52,996 bases of DNA from Williamsia sp. CHRR-6 (lineage in GTDB: Bacteria > Actinomycetota > Actinomycetes > Mycobacteriales > Mycobacteriaceae), in NCBI RefSeq assembly GCF_018474015.1, contig NZ_JAHCSG010000009.1, positions 1-52,996 on the forward strand. Direction: 5' to 3'. The notes under the pieces were generated by a model. The model searched no databases. It was not told where the DNA came from and saw only the letters and a program-made list of their open reading frames with translations. A program made the position numbers and the translations under genes. Shown here piece after piece: positions 24,328 to 33,010 of the stretch. Every line of letters begins with the position of its first letter. Position 1 is the first letter of the stretch.

Positions 24328-26223
24328 TCATCGCAGGCCGGGTCCGGTGTCGTCGGTGGTGTCGGTCATCCCGTCTGCCATGGCCTGGGCCATACCGGTG
24401 ATCGAATCGCCGGCCGAACCGACGGCGTCCCTGGCGAGCATCGCCCCAGCGACGTACGGGTTGCCGCCGGATTCGGCTGCTACCGAACCCATCTCGCCGC
24501 CCCCGACACCTGTGGCGGCGGCACCGTCCCCGTCGGGGCCGCCGGATACCGGGATGCCTGTGTCGCCGGAGATACCGCCGGCGGCGTCGGTGGACTCAGC
24601 GCCAACGTCAGAACCCCCGAGGTCCGCGACGTCGGAGCCGCCGCCAACATCAGCCGCGCCACCCCCACCCCCGCCGGAGCCGGGGCTGTTGCCCGGGCTC
24701 GGGTCGGGTTCGGGTCCGGTCGTCGATGACTGGGGGCCGGTGGCGTCCATGTAGTTGGACTGTCCGTCGCCGCCGGAGGCACCAAAGGAACTGAGCACGT
24801 CCGCGCCGAGCTGCCCGGCGAGGCCCGCTCCGCCGGCGATTCCGGCCAATGCGGTTCCGGCCGACCCGCCACCAGATATGGCGGGCGAGATGAATGCGAA
24901 GAACTTCAGCATCACCGGCAGGGCGAGCATGGTCAAAGCGATCACCATCAGCCCAACCATCACCGCAGACAGGGATCGTTCGGTGCCCATCAGTTTCCAG
25001 CCCAGGGAGTACATGATCGCTGCAGCGGGCTTGTAGAGGACCAGGGCGATGAGCATGGAGCAGATGCGGGGGAACCACTGCCGACCCCACGACGACAGTT
25101 GACCCGCAGCAGCGAAGATCAGCATCGCGTAGAGGACGACGATCCCGGCCTGCCGGATGAATCCGAACAGCCACTGGATGCCGGAGAGCACCGCAGCCAC
25201 GATGCCCAACAGCAGCACCCCACCCGGATTGTGCAGGGTCGCGATCCCCAACATTTGTTGCATCTGGGGTCCGAATTGGTCGGCGCCGTCAGCGGTGACC
25301 TGGCGGGCGAAGTCATCCCCGGCATGCATGGCCCCGGCGAGGATCGTCGTCGACAACGACGCGATGAGCACGAATTTGATTGCCCCCATGCCCAACTCGG
25401 CAGCCGGTCCAGGGCGGCGGGTGAGGACCATCGTGATCGCTGAACCGATGATGCCCAACGCGATGATCATCATGACGACGGTCTGCACTGCGTGGCTGCC
25501 GGTGATCGCCAACCCGGAGGTGACGTCAATTGACCCGGTGCGCAACCACCACGACATCGACAGGGTCAGCAGATCACCGGCGAACTTTCCCACCGACTCG
25601 CAGGCCTGAGCGAACCAGTTGTCGAGTTCTTTCGTGGCCACCGCCACGGGGTTGAGTTTGTTCCAGTCGACGTTCTTCGTGACATCACCGGCGGTGGGGG
25701 TCACCGTCGCGCCCTGGGTGAGGCGTTGGAACCGGCCGTTGGCGTCGTACTGCATCGGCTTGGACTGCGCCCACCCGTCAGGCTTGTCGCAGACGGGGAT
25801 TTTGTGGTTGGCGATCGCACAGTCCAACACGTTGTCCCTGTTGAGGAGTCCTTTGTGGTCGGCATCGATCGTGGCGGGGGCGGTGGCGGAGACGCCGGCG
25901 AGCTTGCCGGTGGAGTCATAGATGTAAGAGGTGAACCCCTTCGAGTCGTCGGCGCCGCCATGGGCTGCGCAGTCGCCGAAATCAGGGTGCGCGGCGCACT
26001 GGATAGCGCTGAACCCGGGATGGCCGTCGACCGGTGTCAGCCACGTCTTCTGCTCACTGGTCAAAGGACCGGGATCGGCGGGTAGCCAGCCAGGGGTGGT
26101 GGCCGGGTCGGCGGCCGCCGACCCGGCGCAGGTCGTCACCACCGCCACGATGACGGCCCCGACCGCGGCGATCACTGAGGACGTGCGATGTCGGGTGCGG
26201 GGCGTTGGAATGCGACCCGTCAT
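24328..26223 (-). CDS. VirB6/TrbL-like channel membrane protein
   Basis: A 631-residue protein with a signal peptide (about 14-38), an extracytoplasmic region of about 190 residues containing cysteines, then six or more membrane helices between about 245 and 465 (e.g. VVMMIIALGIIGSAITMVL, GIVVLYAMLIFAAAGQL). The last 160 residues are Gly/Ser/Asp-rich and disordered. This layout fits polytopic VirB6/TrbL proteins that form the inner-membrane channel. It overlaps the preceding gene by 4 bp. Confidence 0.82.
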   Translation of the reverse strand: MTGRIPTPRTRHRTSSVIAAVGAVIVAVVTTCAGSAAADPATTPGWLPADPGPLTSEQKTWLTPVDGHPGFSAIQCAAHPDFGDCAAHGGADDSKGFTSYIYDSTGKLAGVSATAPATIDADHKGLLNRDNVLDCAIANHKIPVCDKPDGWAQSKPMQYDANGRFQRLTQGATVTPTAGDVTKNVDWNKLNPVAVATKELDNWFAQACESVGKFAGDLLTLSMSWWLRTGSIDVTSGLAITGSHAVQTVVMMIIALGIIGSAITMVLTRRPGPAAELGMGAIKFVLIASLSTTILAGAMHAGDDFARQVTADGADQFGPQMQQMLGIATLHNPGGVLLLGIVAAVLSGIQWLFGFIRQAGIVVLYAMLIFAAAGQLSSWGRQWFPRICSMLIALVLYKPAAAIMYSLGWKLMGTERSLSAVMVGLMVIALTMLALPVMLKFFAFISPAISGGGSAGTALAGIAGGAGLAGQLGADVLSSFGASGGDGQSNYMDATGPQSSTTGPEPDPSPGNSPGSGGGGGGAADVGGGSDVADLGGSDVGAESTDAAGGISGDTGIPVSGGPDGDGAAATGVGGGEMGSVAAESGGNPYVAGAMLARDAVGSAGDSITGMAQAMADGMTDTTDDTGPGLR

Positions 26224-26942
26224 CGCAGGCTCCGATCCTGAAATTGATGCCAGGCCGGGTCCCCGGTGATCGCAGCTGAGGTCACCGCGTCGGCGGGGCT
26301 GGGATAGTAGTTCGGCTGGTAACGCCAGTCACCGGAGATCCACACCACCGTGAGCCGGAAAATGTTGTATCGCCCGTCGGATGCTGCGGTAGCGATGTCG
26401 TAGGTGGCGGCCTGATCGTCATAGGGCTCATAGGCACGCCAGGCGAACACCCGCGGCAACACCTGGTTAGCGGCGAGGGTGGCCTGCAACCGTGCCGCCT
26501 GGGCCCGGACCTCGTCACGGTCAGCAGCGTCGCCGAGGACCTGATCGGCGAGGATCTCATCGGTGCCTGAAAGGGTGTACACCCGCAACGCGATTTGCAG
26601 CGCAGCGATCAACGCCCCATCGGGGGTGTGAGTGAACCCGCGGGCGGTCACCCCTTCCTGGACGCGGGGGCCGGCAGTAGCGGAGAACGGCAACTGCACC
26701 GGCCCGACCTGTAGCCACGTCACCGGCTGCGAGGTGACCGACGACGATGACGATCCGTTCGGCGACGCTGCCTGCCCTGTGGGCTGGCCTGCGGTGTCAC
26801 CCGTGGAACGGGTAGCCACCACGATCACTACGACAGCCACAATCGCTGCGACGCCGATGACTGCTGCGGCCACAGCGATGTACTGGCCGCGACGGTGGCC
26901 ACTGTCGGGGGTCTGCTGGAACTCGGGGCTGGTGAAACTCAT
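26220..26942 (-). CDS. VirB8-like membrane-anchored protein A
   Basis: A 240-residue protein with a short cytoplasmic tail, one membrane segment (about 20-44) and an outside domain that looks NTF2-like (VirB8-type). It is a paralogue of the next gene upstream: both share W-x-x-V-x-x-V-x-LPFSAT-x-GP, GALIAALQIALR and a C-terminal W-x-GGDWRY-type motif (here VVWISGDWRYQPNYYPSP). VirB8 proteins are scaffold parts of the secretion core. ATG 26942 has GAGGAC; the stop overlaps the VirB6-like gene by 4 bp. Confidence 0.75.
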   Translation of the reverse strand: MSFTSPEFQQTPDSGHRRGQYIAVAAAVIGVAAIVAVVVIVVATRSTGDTAGQPTGQAASPNGSSSSSVTSQPVTWLQVGPVQLPFSATAGPRVQEGVTARGFTHTPDGALIAALQIALRVYTLSGTDEILADQVLGDAADRDEVRAQAARLQATLAANQVLPRVFAWRAYEPYDDQAATYDIATAASDGRYNIFRLTVVWISGDWRYQPNYYPSPADAVTSAAITGDPAWHQFQDRSLR

Positions 26943-26960
26943 GGGCGGGTGTCCTCGTGT

Positions 26961-27701
26961 TCAGAAACGGGTGAACGTGTCAGGCAGTGCAGCGTCGGGT
27001 AACGGTGGGGAGTGGGAATCGAATTGGTCGCTGTAGCGCCAGTCGCCGCCCTCCCAGATCAATGCCGAACGCGAAAACCGCACCTGGGCGCCGGGGGTCC
27101 GTGGATAGGCCAGGTACACCGTTGCGTGGTTGTCGGCGAACGCTGAGACCCGAAACGCCACCGGTGCGGCCGCGAACTGGGCGATCACCGCGGGATCGGG
27201 TTGCGGGCCCGCCTCACGGGCGGCGACGAGTTGAGCCCGGGTGCTGTCGCTGACATCGGTTTGGGCGTCGACGACCGCCTGATAATCCGGGGAGAACGCC
27301 AACCGGAACGCGATCTGCGCGGCGGCTAAGACCGCGCCCTGCGGGGAGTTGGAGTACCCGCCGGTCACCGCACCCTGGATGCGCGTGGGTCCGTCGGTGG
27401 CCGAGAACGGCAGCGGAACGCCATCGACGCGCTGCCACGAGATCCCCTGTGGCGCAGCGGTGAGGTAATCCGGGTCGGCCGGGGTCAAGGTGCGGTGCGG
27501 GATCTGCGGCACCAGTGACCCTTTCGCCGCTGATGGGGCGGTCGAGGCTCCGACCCGTGAGCCGCCCACGCTGGACGGGGTGGGATCACAGGAGCGTGCC
27601 AACAGTGTCACCGCGACCGCTGACACCACAAGTGCCACGATCATTGCCGCTGACCTGCTGTCGAGTCGGCGTCGCCGAAACTCTCTGGTAGTCATCGCCA
27701 T
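26961..27701 (-). CDS. VirB8-like membrane-anchored protein B (paralogue)
   Basis: A 246-residue protein with one N-terminal membrane segment (about 18-36, AAMIVALVVSAVAVTLLA) ending in a Cys, a Thr/Ser/Ala linker, and an outside domain homologous to that of protein A (WQRVDGVPLPFSATDGPTR; GAVLAAAQIAFR; LIWEGGDWRYSDQF). The two genes are adjacent and arose by duplication; they may form a heteromeric ring. ATG 27701 has AAAGGA at 8 bp. Confidence 0.75.
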   Translation of the reverse strand: MAMTTREFRRRRLDSRSAAMIVALVVSAVAVTLLARSCDPTPSSVGGSRVGASTAPSAAKGSLVPQIPHRTLTPADPDYLTAAPQGISWQRVDGVPLPFSATDGPTRIQGAVTGGYSNSPQGAVLAAAQIAFRLAFSPDYQAVVDAQTDVSDSTRAQLVAAREAGPQPDPAVIAQFAAAPVAFRVSAFADNHATVYLAYPRTPGAQVRFSRSALIWEGGDWRYSDQFDSHSPPLPDAALPDTFTRF

Positions 27702-27734
27702 TCGGAGATTCCTTTCGTCGCCATCACGTGAGGG

Positions 27735-28244
27735 TCAGTCGGGAATGCCTGCGGTGAGCAGCATTCCGCCGATCGTGGAGGCGGATCCGACCAACATGCA
27801 GCCAGCCCAGATCCAGATGCTCGATTCCAGAGCGTTTTTCGCGATTGTCGAGCGGCCCTTGACCCCGACGATCATCAACCCGAACACCACTAGTGAGCCG
27901 AGGACGGCTGCGATCCCGAACCCGGTCAACGCGTAGCCGACGATCTGGGTGGAAAACTCGTCGAGGTTCTTCGGCGAGGTCGTATCCGAGCCGCCGAACT
28001 TCTCCCAATGGATCTGGCCCTGATTAGCGGTACCGAATTGGATCTCGTTACGCCCATCCGAGGGATCAGTCGATCCCCCCGGCGGGCTGGCTGGGGCCGT
28101 AGGGGCGGCGGGACCAGTCGACGGGCCCGACACGCCCGGCGGTGTGGGATCAGCCCACGCCGCCGGTGCACATGGGGTGGCGAGTAGCACTGCTGTGCTG
28201 GTGACTGCGAACACGGTCGCGGTCCACCGCCGACACCGGCCCAT
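27735..28244 (-). CDS. Exported pilin-like (VirB2-like) protein A
   Basis: A 169-residue protein: signal peptide (about 8-32, ending AAWA|DP), a Pro/Ser-rich linker, then two membrane helices (about 100-125 and 138-160) separated by a short basic loop (VGVKGRSTIAKNALESS). This is the VirB2/TrbC pilin layout. It shares the MIVG-x-[KR]GRS-x-x-AK-[ND]A motif with the next protein. ATG 28244 shares one base with the upstream stop (TGATG). Confidence 0.7.
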   Translation of the reverse strand: MGRCRRWTATVFAVTSTAVLLATPCAPAAWADPTPPGVSGPSTGPAAPTAPASPPGGSTDPSDGRNEIQFGTANQGQIHWEKFGGSDTTSPKNLDEFSTQIVGYALTGFGIAAVLGSLVVFGLMIVGVKGRSTIAKNALESSIWIWAGCMLVGSASTIGGMLLTAGIPD

Positions 28245-28582
28245 CAGGTGAACATGTCCAGGAGGCCGACGATGCTTCCCATGCCGATGATTCCGCCGAA
28301 GATCCACGGGAAGTGGCTGACCGCGTCTTTGGCGAAGTTCGAGCGGCCCCGAGCGCCGACGATCATGCCGCCGAACACAAACAGTGCCGCCCCGACAGCG
28401 AGTACGTAGATGAACGTCTTCGCCATGCCGAGGATCTGATTGACGCCGTTCTGAGCCTTGGTCGGCAGAGGAACCGGCTTGGGGTCAGGGAAGTTGCCGG
28501 TATCGGCTGGATTGATGCCGTGCGGGCGGTGGGCGTCCCACAGCGCGCTGGCCTGGGTGAGGGTCTCGATCGTGATGGACAT
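28244..28582 (-). CDS. Pilin-like (VirB2-like) protein B
   Basis: A 112-residue protein with two membrane helices (about 53-75 and 90-110) around the loop GGMIVGARGRSNFAKDAVSH, clearly related to the preceding pilin-like protein but without a classical signal peptide. In VirB2-type pilins the loop is cytoplasmic and the helices pack into the filament. ATG 28582 has AAGGA upstream. Confidence 0.7.
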   Translation of the reverse strand: MSITIETLTQASALWDAHRPHGINPADTGNFPDPKPVPLPTKAQNGVNQILGMAKTFIYVLAVGAALFVFGGMIVGARGRSNFAKDAVSHFPWIFGGIIGMGSIVGLLDMFT

Positions 28583-28602
28583 CGATTGCGTTCCTTATCT
28601 TT

Positions 28603-29355
28603 TCAGGAGGTGCGGCGCAGACCATCTGCGCCGGTCGAACCGAGTGCGGTAGTGCGGGGTTGGGGGGTTGATCCCCGCGGTCCCTGCCGTGACGGTGGCG
28701 CATCTGGTGCAACCGACCACCGGTCGTATCCCGCCGCCGGTGGTGGGGGTGTCGGTGGTGAGGGTGTCGGTGGCCACGCAGGGACCAGCGGCCCCGGTGA
28801 TGCCGCAGCGCTCGAGGCCTGCGGATTAGGCCACTGTCGCGGCACTACCGGTCCGGTCGCGATAGGCCACCCGTCACACACCGCTACGGGCGCCTCGCCC
28901 ATACCGGTGGTGTCGGTGGCCACGACAGTCGTCACCGCCGCCAGCAGCTCCTCGCGGCGGTGACGGGCGGTCAGTGCCCACCGGGGCGGGTGGTCGGCGA
29001 GGACCGCGTCACGGGCCGCGGCCGCCGGATCAGCCACCTCCCGTAACGCAGGAAGCCACGGAATCCACACCACTGCAGCAACATTTGGTTCCAGCATGCG
29101 GGCGCGGTCTCGCACCGCAGCAGGTGGCTTTTCGGCGCAATCAGCCACGATGACTACGACCGGGGACGTGGGTAGCGCTGCAGCCGCTCGGGTAATCGCG
29201 GCGAGCTGGTGGGCAACCGAGCGGCACACCAACACATCGGCAGGCATGCCAGGCGCCCATACCCCCGCATCGGAGACCCCGAGAAGACCTGCGACGATGG
29301 TGGTGCCCACTCCCCCGGCCAGGCCGACGATCACTGGTGGACGCATCCGGGTCAT
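28603..29355 (-). CDS. Degenerate MinD/ParA-like protein in transfer locus
   Basis: A 250-residue protein. The start VIVGLAGGVGTTIVAGLLG resembles a deviant Walker A (xKGGxGKT) of MinD/ParA ATPases, but both lysines are missing, so ATP hydrolysis is doubtful. The first 160 residues keep an alternating strand-helix pattern (VVVIVADCAEKP; VAAVVWIPWLPALREV); the last 80 are Pro-rich. Similar proteins sit between the lipoprotein and the pilin genes in related loci. ATG 29355 overlaps the upstream stop by 4 bp. Confidence 0.65.
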   Translation of the reverse strand: MTRMRPPVIVGLAGGVGTTIVAGLLGVSDAGVWAPGMPADVLVCRSVAHQLAAITRAAAALPTSPVVVIVADCAEKPPAAVRDRARMLEPNVAAVVWIPWLPALREVADPAAAARDAVLADHPPRWALTARHRREELLAAVTTVVATDTTGMGEAPVAVCDGWPIATGPVVPRQWPNPQASSAAASPGPLVPAWPPTPSPPTPPPPAAGYDRWSVAPDAPPSRQGPRGSTPQPRTTALGSTGADGLRRTS

Positions 29356-30020
29356 CGGGTCACCACCCCACACCCGTGTCGGCCGTCGTCAGTGACCGAC
29401 CAGCCCGCGCCGTCGCGGGTCATCGTCACCACAACAACCGGATGCCGATCCGGTAGCGGTGTGTCAGCGATGAAACTCTGGGTCACCGCGATCACCCGCA
29501 CTGCAACAGTGGCGGTGTCGGCGGGACGTTCCTCGCTTCCGATTGCCGCGCGGGTCTGTGCCCGGGCATGGACGCGGGCCAGCGCCGTCCAGTCCGCGTC
29601 AGGTGACCCGGTCGGGGGTGTCGCGGTGATTCGCTGCGCACACCGCCGGGTCATCAATCCAGTCGCCCGGACCGCCGCATCGAACGGGCTGCGGTCGGTG
29701 ATGGTGTTCCACCCCAACCAGATTCGCGCCGCAGCCACGCCCACCGACGATGGATCGGCACGGTCGACAGTCACACCGGGAGGCAATGTCGAAGGCACCG
29801 GCGGTGGGGTTGGGAACGTTGCTGATCGTCCCGGCCACGCCTGCACCGACGGGGCAGTGACCGGTGGCAACGACACCGTCGCCGCCGCAGATCGATCCTC
29901 CCGGCCACCACCAGTGGAGCTGCTCGAGCAGCCGGCGAGTGCGGTCAGAAGTACCGCCACACCCAGCGTGGCACACACCAAGCGTGTGTGGGTGCTGTCA
30001 CGAACCGAATCGACGAACAT
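29352..30020 (-). CDS. Transfer lipoprotein
   Basis: A 222-residue lipoprotein precursor. The N-terminus has a hydrophobic stretch and lipobox LTALAGC at about residues 29-35, then a Ser/Gly/Pro-rich linker (to about 85) and a globular domain (ARIWLGWNTITDRSPFDAAVRATGLMTRRCAQ...) of the NTF2/VirB8-like outside-domain kind. It would be anchored to the outer face of the plasma membrane. ATG 30020 lies inside the end of the preceding gene (23-bp overlap), behind GAGAGGAG. Confidence 0.75.
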   Translation of the reverse strand: MFVDSVRDSTHTRLVCATLGVAVLLTALAGCSSSSTGGGREDRSAAATVSLPPVTAPSVQAWPGRSATFPTPPPVPSTLPPGVTVDRADPSSVGVAAARIWLGWNTITDRSPFDAAVRATGLMTRRCAQRITATPPTGSPDADWTALARVHARAQTRAAIGSEERPADTATVAVRVIAVTQSFIADTPLPDRHPVVVVTMTRDGAGWSVTDDGRHGCGVVTR

Positions 30021-31062
30021 ACATCTCCTCTCCGTTCCACCCCGACAACGGCATGATCGACACTGTCTGTCCGGACTGTGGGGCGTTGAGCAGCATGTCG
30101 ACACCGTTTTGTGTGCCGTAGTAGATGCCGACGTGGTGGGTGTTTCCCCCACTGCCGAAATAGATTTCATCGCCCGGGGCCTTCTGGTCGAACGGAATGT
30201 CCTTGCCCCGCGGGTCATACAGTTGACCCGGATTGGACCGGTCACCGGTGTAGTGCGGCAGGATGATCGCACCGGCGGTGGCCTGGGCGATCGCGTAGAG
30301 AGTCAGGCCCGAGCAGTCGAACCCGGTCACCCCCACATCCGGTGCTGACCCCGGGGACGGGCCGTCTTTGGTTCCCCCAGCCCACGCGTAGGGGGTGCCT
30401 AACCACCGCAACGCCGCCTGAATGATCTTGCGGTTAACTGGACCCGACAGGCGGGTGTTCCCGCCGCCGGCGTACACGGCCGCATACTTCGGGATCAGCC
30501 GTCTGATTTTCGGTGCATACGACTCGGTCTCGCCGTTGTTGATGATCGGTCCACCGTTGGCCAACACGCAGCCATAGCCGCAGTTGTAGGCGGCCAAGAC
30601 AATATCGAGGAGATCACCCTTGATACGGCCCGACGCGATATCTGCGCGGGCCTGCGCGGCAGTCGCACAGTCAAAGTTGGCCTGCGCCAGAATCGCATCC
30701 GGAGGATCGAACGGCGAGACCGCGCCGTTGTGGTTGGCGTCCTGCCCGTACGACGGCCACGTGTACGGCATGAACTGCGACAGCCCCTGCGCCCCCGCCG
30801 GTGACACCGCCGCAGGATTCCAGCCCGACTCCACCTCGATCTGTGCAGCGATCACCGGCGCAGAAATGTCGGAGCACACTTTCCCCGCCTTGATGACCCA
30901 CGGCTCGAATTCCGGTGGGACAGTACCGGTTTTCAGACCAGCCTGAGACGGTGCCACACCCTCATCAGACGGCTTGTTAAACGGTGCAGCGATGACCGTC
31001 ACGATGATCACCGGGACCAGGAACACAATTCCCAGCACCAGCGCCAGTGATGTCTTTTTCAC
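29998..31062 (-). CDS. VirB1-like wall hydrolase (transglycosylase + NlpC/P60)
   Basis: A 354-residue two-enzyme protein. After an N-terminal membrane anchor (about 5-26), residues about 60-190 are a lytic transglycosylase domain with catalytic Glu78 in AAQIEVESGWNP and the GAQGLSQFMPYTW motif. Residues about 215-350 are an NlpC/P60 peptidase with the catalytic Cys in GVTGFDCSGLTLYAI and His in NTHHVGIYYG. It would cut both glycan strands and peptide stems to open peptidoglycan for the transfer apparatus. First gene of the main leftward transfer operon. Confidence 0.9.
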   Translation of the reverse strand: MKKTSLALVLGIVFLVPVIIVTVIAAPFNKPSDEGVAPSQAGLKTGTVPPEFEPWVIKAGKVCSDISAPVIAAQIEVESGWNPAAVSPAGAQGLSQFMPYTWPSYGQDANHNGAVSPFDPPDAILAQANFDCATAAQARADIASGRIKGDLLDIVLAAYNCGYGCVLANGGPIINNGETESYAPKIRRLIPKYAAVYAGGGNTRLSGPVNRKIIQAALRWLGTPYAWAGGTKDGPSPGSAPDVGVTGFDCSGLTLYAIAQATAGAIILPHYTGDRSNPGQLYDPRGKDIPFDQKAPGDEIYFGSGGNTHHVGIYYGTQNGVDMLLNAPQSGQTVSIMPLSGWNGEEMYVRRFGS

Positions 31063-31106
31063 CGCCTACACCTTCCCCAGCTCGCTTCGTCCCCGACCAG
31101 ATGCGT

Positions 31107-31137
31107 TGCAGAGTTTCTGCACTCATCGAGCATCGAG
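31107..31137. promoter_or_regulatory. Inverted and direct repeats before transfer operon
   Basis: TGCAGA (31107-31112) and TCTGCA (31116-31121) form a perfect inverted repeat around GTT, 45 bp before the hydrolase start. It is followed by two exact tandem CATCGAG heptamers (31124-31137). They lie in the 162-bp gap between cutinase and hydrolase genes and are candidate operator sites for the transfer operon. I could not define -10/-35 boxes. Confidence 0.4.
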
Positions 31138-31224
31138 ATGTACAACCGCGTCGGCCCGAAACTGGTTGCAGCGCACTCCCATACGCTGTACCCAGGCCCT
31201 GGCCAGGCGATCACCGTTAAATCA

Positions 31225-32694
31225 TCAGCTACTCTCGATCCGACCCAGCAGCCACTTCGCCAACCACTGCGTGGCCGAATCACCACGGCTATCGACCTTC
31301 ATGTGGGCATAGGACTGATGGGCGCCGAGCAGTGCATACGCCGTCACCTCCACCACCTGCGTGGCCAGCTCGTCGGGCTTGGTCAGCGACAGAAACGCGT
31401 CATACTCGGGCATATCGACGACCTTGCCGATATCGGAGAGCATCGACGACCCGAACACCACCTGCGCCAACTCCATTGGCAGAGAAGCCGGATTAACCGC
31501 GGCGGCCATCGACACCCGAGTCACCGCGCCGATCACCGACTGCACAGCCTGCTCAATGGTCGACGGGTCTGCGTTGACGACATGCTGCAACAACGTCAAC
31601 GCCCGGCCCGTCACATACGGGCCGATGTCCTGAAACCGAAGATTCAGCAAAGGCACCACAGCCGCAATCGCTTTCGACTTCCCCGACAGAGCACAAATAC
31701 CGTCCTGGGGCGCACAAAACGACGTCACCTTGTCCGCCAGCGTTCCGAACCCGTCCGGTCGGGCACCCACCACGCCCTGACCCACCACGTTGGGGCCAAC
31801 GAAGCTTTCCGCACCCGGCAAACTCACCGGCTGAGCCGAAGGCTGATCAGAATCAAGATTCGACGTTGTCTGAGTCCGGGCAGGATCAGACAACAATCCG
31901 GCCGCGATCACCGTCGAATCCGGTACCGGACCCCTACCGTTACCGATCGCCGACAACACATCACCCGCGATCAACGCGCCCTGCGAATACCCCAGCAACA
32001 CCTGCTTCGACGTCGGACACGCCGAAGCGATCGCCTTCATCCGTGCATTCACCGCATCAGTCCCAGCCTGCCGAGACTGACCCAACGTCAACGGATTCCC
32101 CGTGCCCAGCCCAGCCAATGGGCCGCCCACCTGCGCCACATACGGGACCTGCTCGAAACTCACCGACCTCCCAACCGACCCGCCGCCCACACCAGACGCA
32201 CCCGACGTAGTAGTCGGCGGCGCGGCTGGACTCGTCGTCGCCGAGGGTGTCATCGCATCCCACAACCCGCCCGACGTCGATGCTGTCGAAGGATCACCCG
32301 TAGACGTCGTCGACGGAGCAGTCGCACCCGCCCCACCCAGAAACGACCCCGACGAATCACCCGCAGCCGCGTCCTGACCCATCCCAGCCGTCGGAGCCGC
32401 GCCAATCTGAGCCGGAGCCACACCCAAAGCAACGATCGGCGACCCCTTCTCCACCGCCGCCCTCAACGGATTCGTCACCGCCGCCAACATCCCCGGCACC
32501 ACAGCCCGATCAGCCCGAGCGTTCGTCTCCCACGTCCCCGGCACCGCCAGCACGAACACGTCCTTACACGCCATCGTCGACGGAGCAGCATCCGCAGGCC
32601 CGGTCGCGGCAACGGTCACAGATGCTGCGGTGACAACGGAGCACAGCGCGACGATGGTCAGGGAGCGAACCGCAGGGTTCTTGTGGGCGATCAT
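31225..32694 (-). CDS. Secreted cutinase-family hydrolase with large insertions
   Basis: A 489-residue exported protein: signal peptide (about 10-37), then a cutinase-type alpha/beta hydrolase. The first strand VFVLAVPGTWE (about 46-56) and nucleophile Ser237 in LLGYSQGAL are clear; the acid is Asp331 in SFCAPQDGICALSG, and His459 in GAHQSYAH completes the triad. A low-complexity insert of about 90 residues (100-175) precedes the nucleophile region, and about 128 residues separate Asp from His, far more than in normal cutinases. In mycobacteria, cutinase-like proteins act on lipid esters. Placed at the head of the transfer locus it may act on the mycolate outer membrane. ATG 32694 has GGAAGA. 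Confidence 0.85.
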   Translation of the reverse strand: MIAHKNPAVRSLTIVALCSVVTAASVTVAATGPADAAPSTMACKDVFVLAVPGTWETNARADRAVVPGMLAAVTNPLRAAVEKGSPIVALGVAPAQIGAAPTAGMGQDAAAGDSSGSFLGGAGATAPSTTSTGDPSTASTSGGLWDAMTPSATTSPAAPPTTTSGASGVGGGSVGRSVSFEQVPYVAQVGGPLAGLGTGNPLTLGQSRQAGTDAVNARMKAIASACPTSKQVLLGYSQGALIAGDVLSAIGNGRGPVPDSTVIAAGLLSDPARTQTTSNLDSDQPSAQPVSLPGAESFVGPNVVGQGVVGARPDGFGTLADKVTSFCAPQDGICALSGKSKAIAAVVPLLNLRFQDIGPYVTGRALTLLQHVVNADPSTIEQAVQSVIGAVTRVSMAAAVNPASLPMELAQVVFGSSMLSDIGKVVDMPEYDAFLSLTKPDELATQVVEVTAYALLGAHQSYAHMKVDSRGDSATQWLAKWLLGRIESS

Positions 32695-33010
32695 GAAATC
32701 TTCCGCGCAGGCCCGACGTTCCGCGTGACCATCCGGTGGCCGACGGGGCAAGCGGGCCCATGTCCAGGTCCTAGTCCCACACAGCGAAACCCGGGCGGCT
32801 GTGCCGGGCAACCAGGTGCCGTGAAGTGAGAGAGTCCGTCGTGAGGAGCCTGTAAGGAAGTCAATTCATCCCAACCCAGAGCGATCGGGGCTTGCGCTGC
32901 GTGCATGGATCGCACATTAACACGTCATAAGGAGAAGTTCGACGCTCGGCGAGACTTGGACCAGTAAGACCCGCCGTATCTCCGATCTATGACCCCGTTA
33001 CGATCGTTTT
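32695..33010. promoter_or_regulatory. Divergent intergenic region, cutinase / HTH cassette
   Basis: This 316-bp gap separates two divergent units. On the plus strand TACGAT (32999-33004) ends 7 bp before GTG 33011, so the HTH gene is probably leaderless; TTGGAC at 32956-32961 is too far to be its -35. On the minus side I see only GGAAGA before the cutinase ATG and no convincing promoter. No other gene is supported here. Confidence 0.4.

Noticed and set aside
24250-24754. Plus-strand frames opposite the VirB6-like tail
   Set aside because: They mirror the Gly/Ser/Asp-rich C-terminus of the minus-strand gene and have no independent support.
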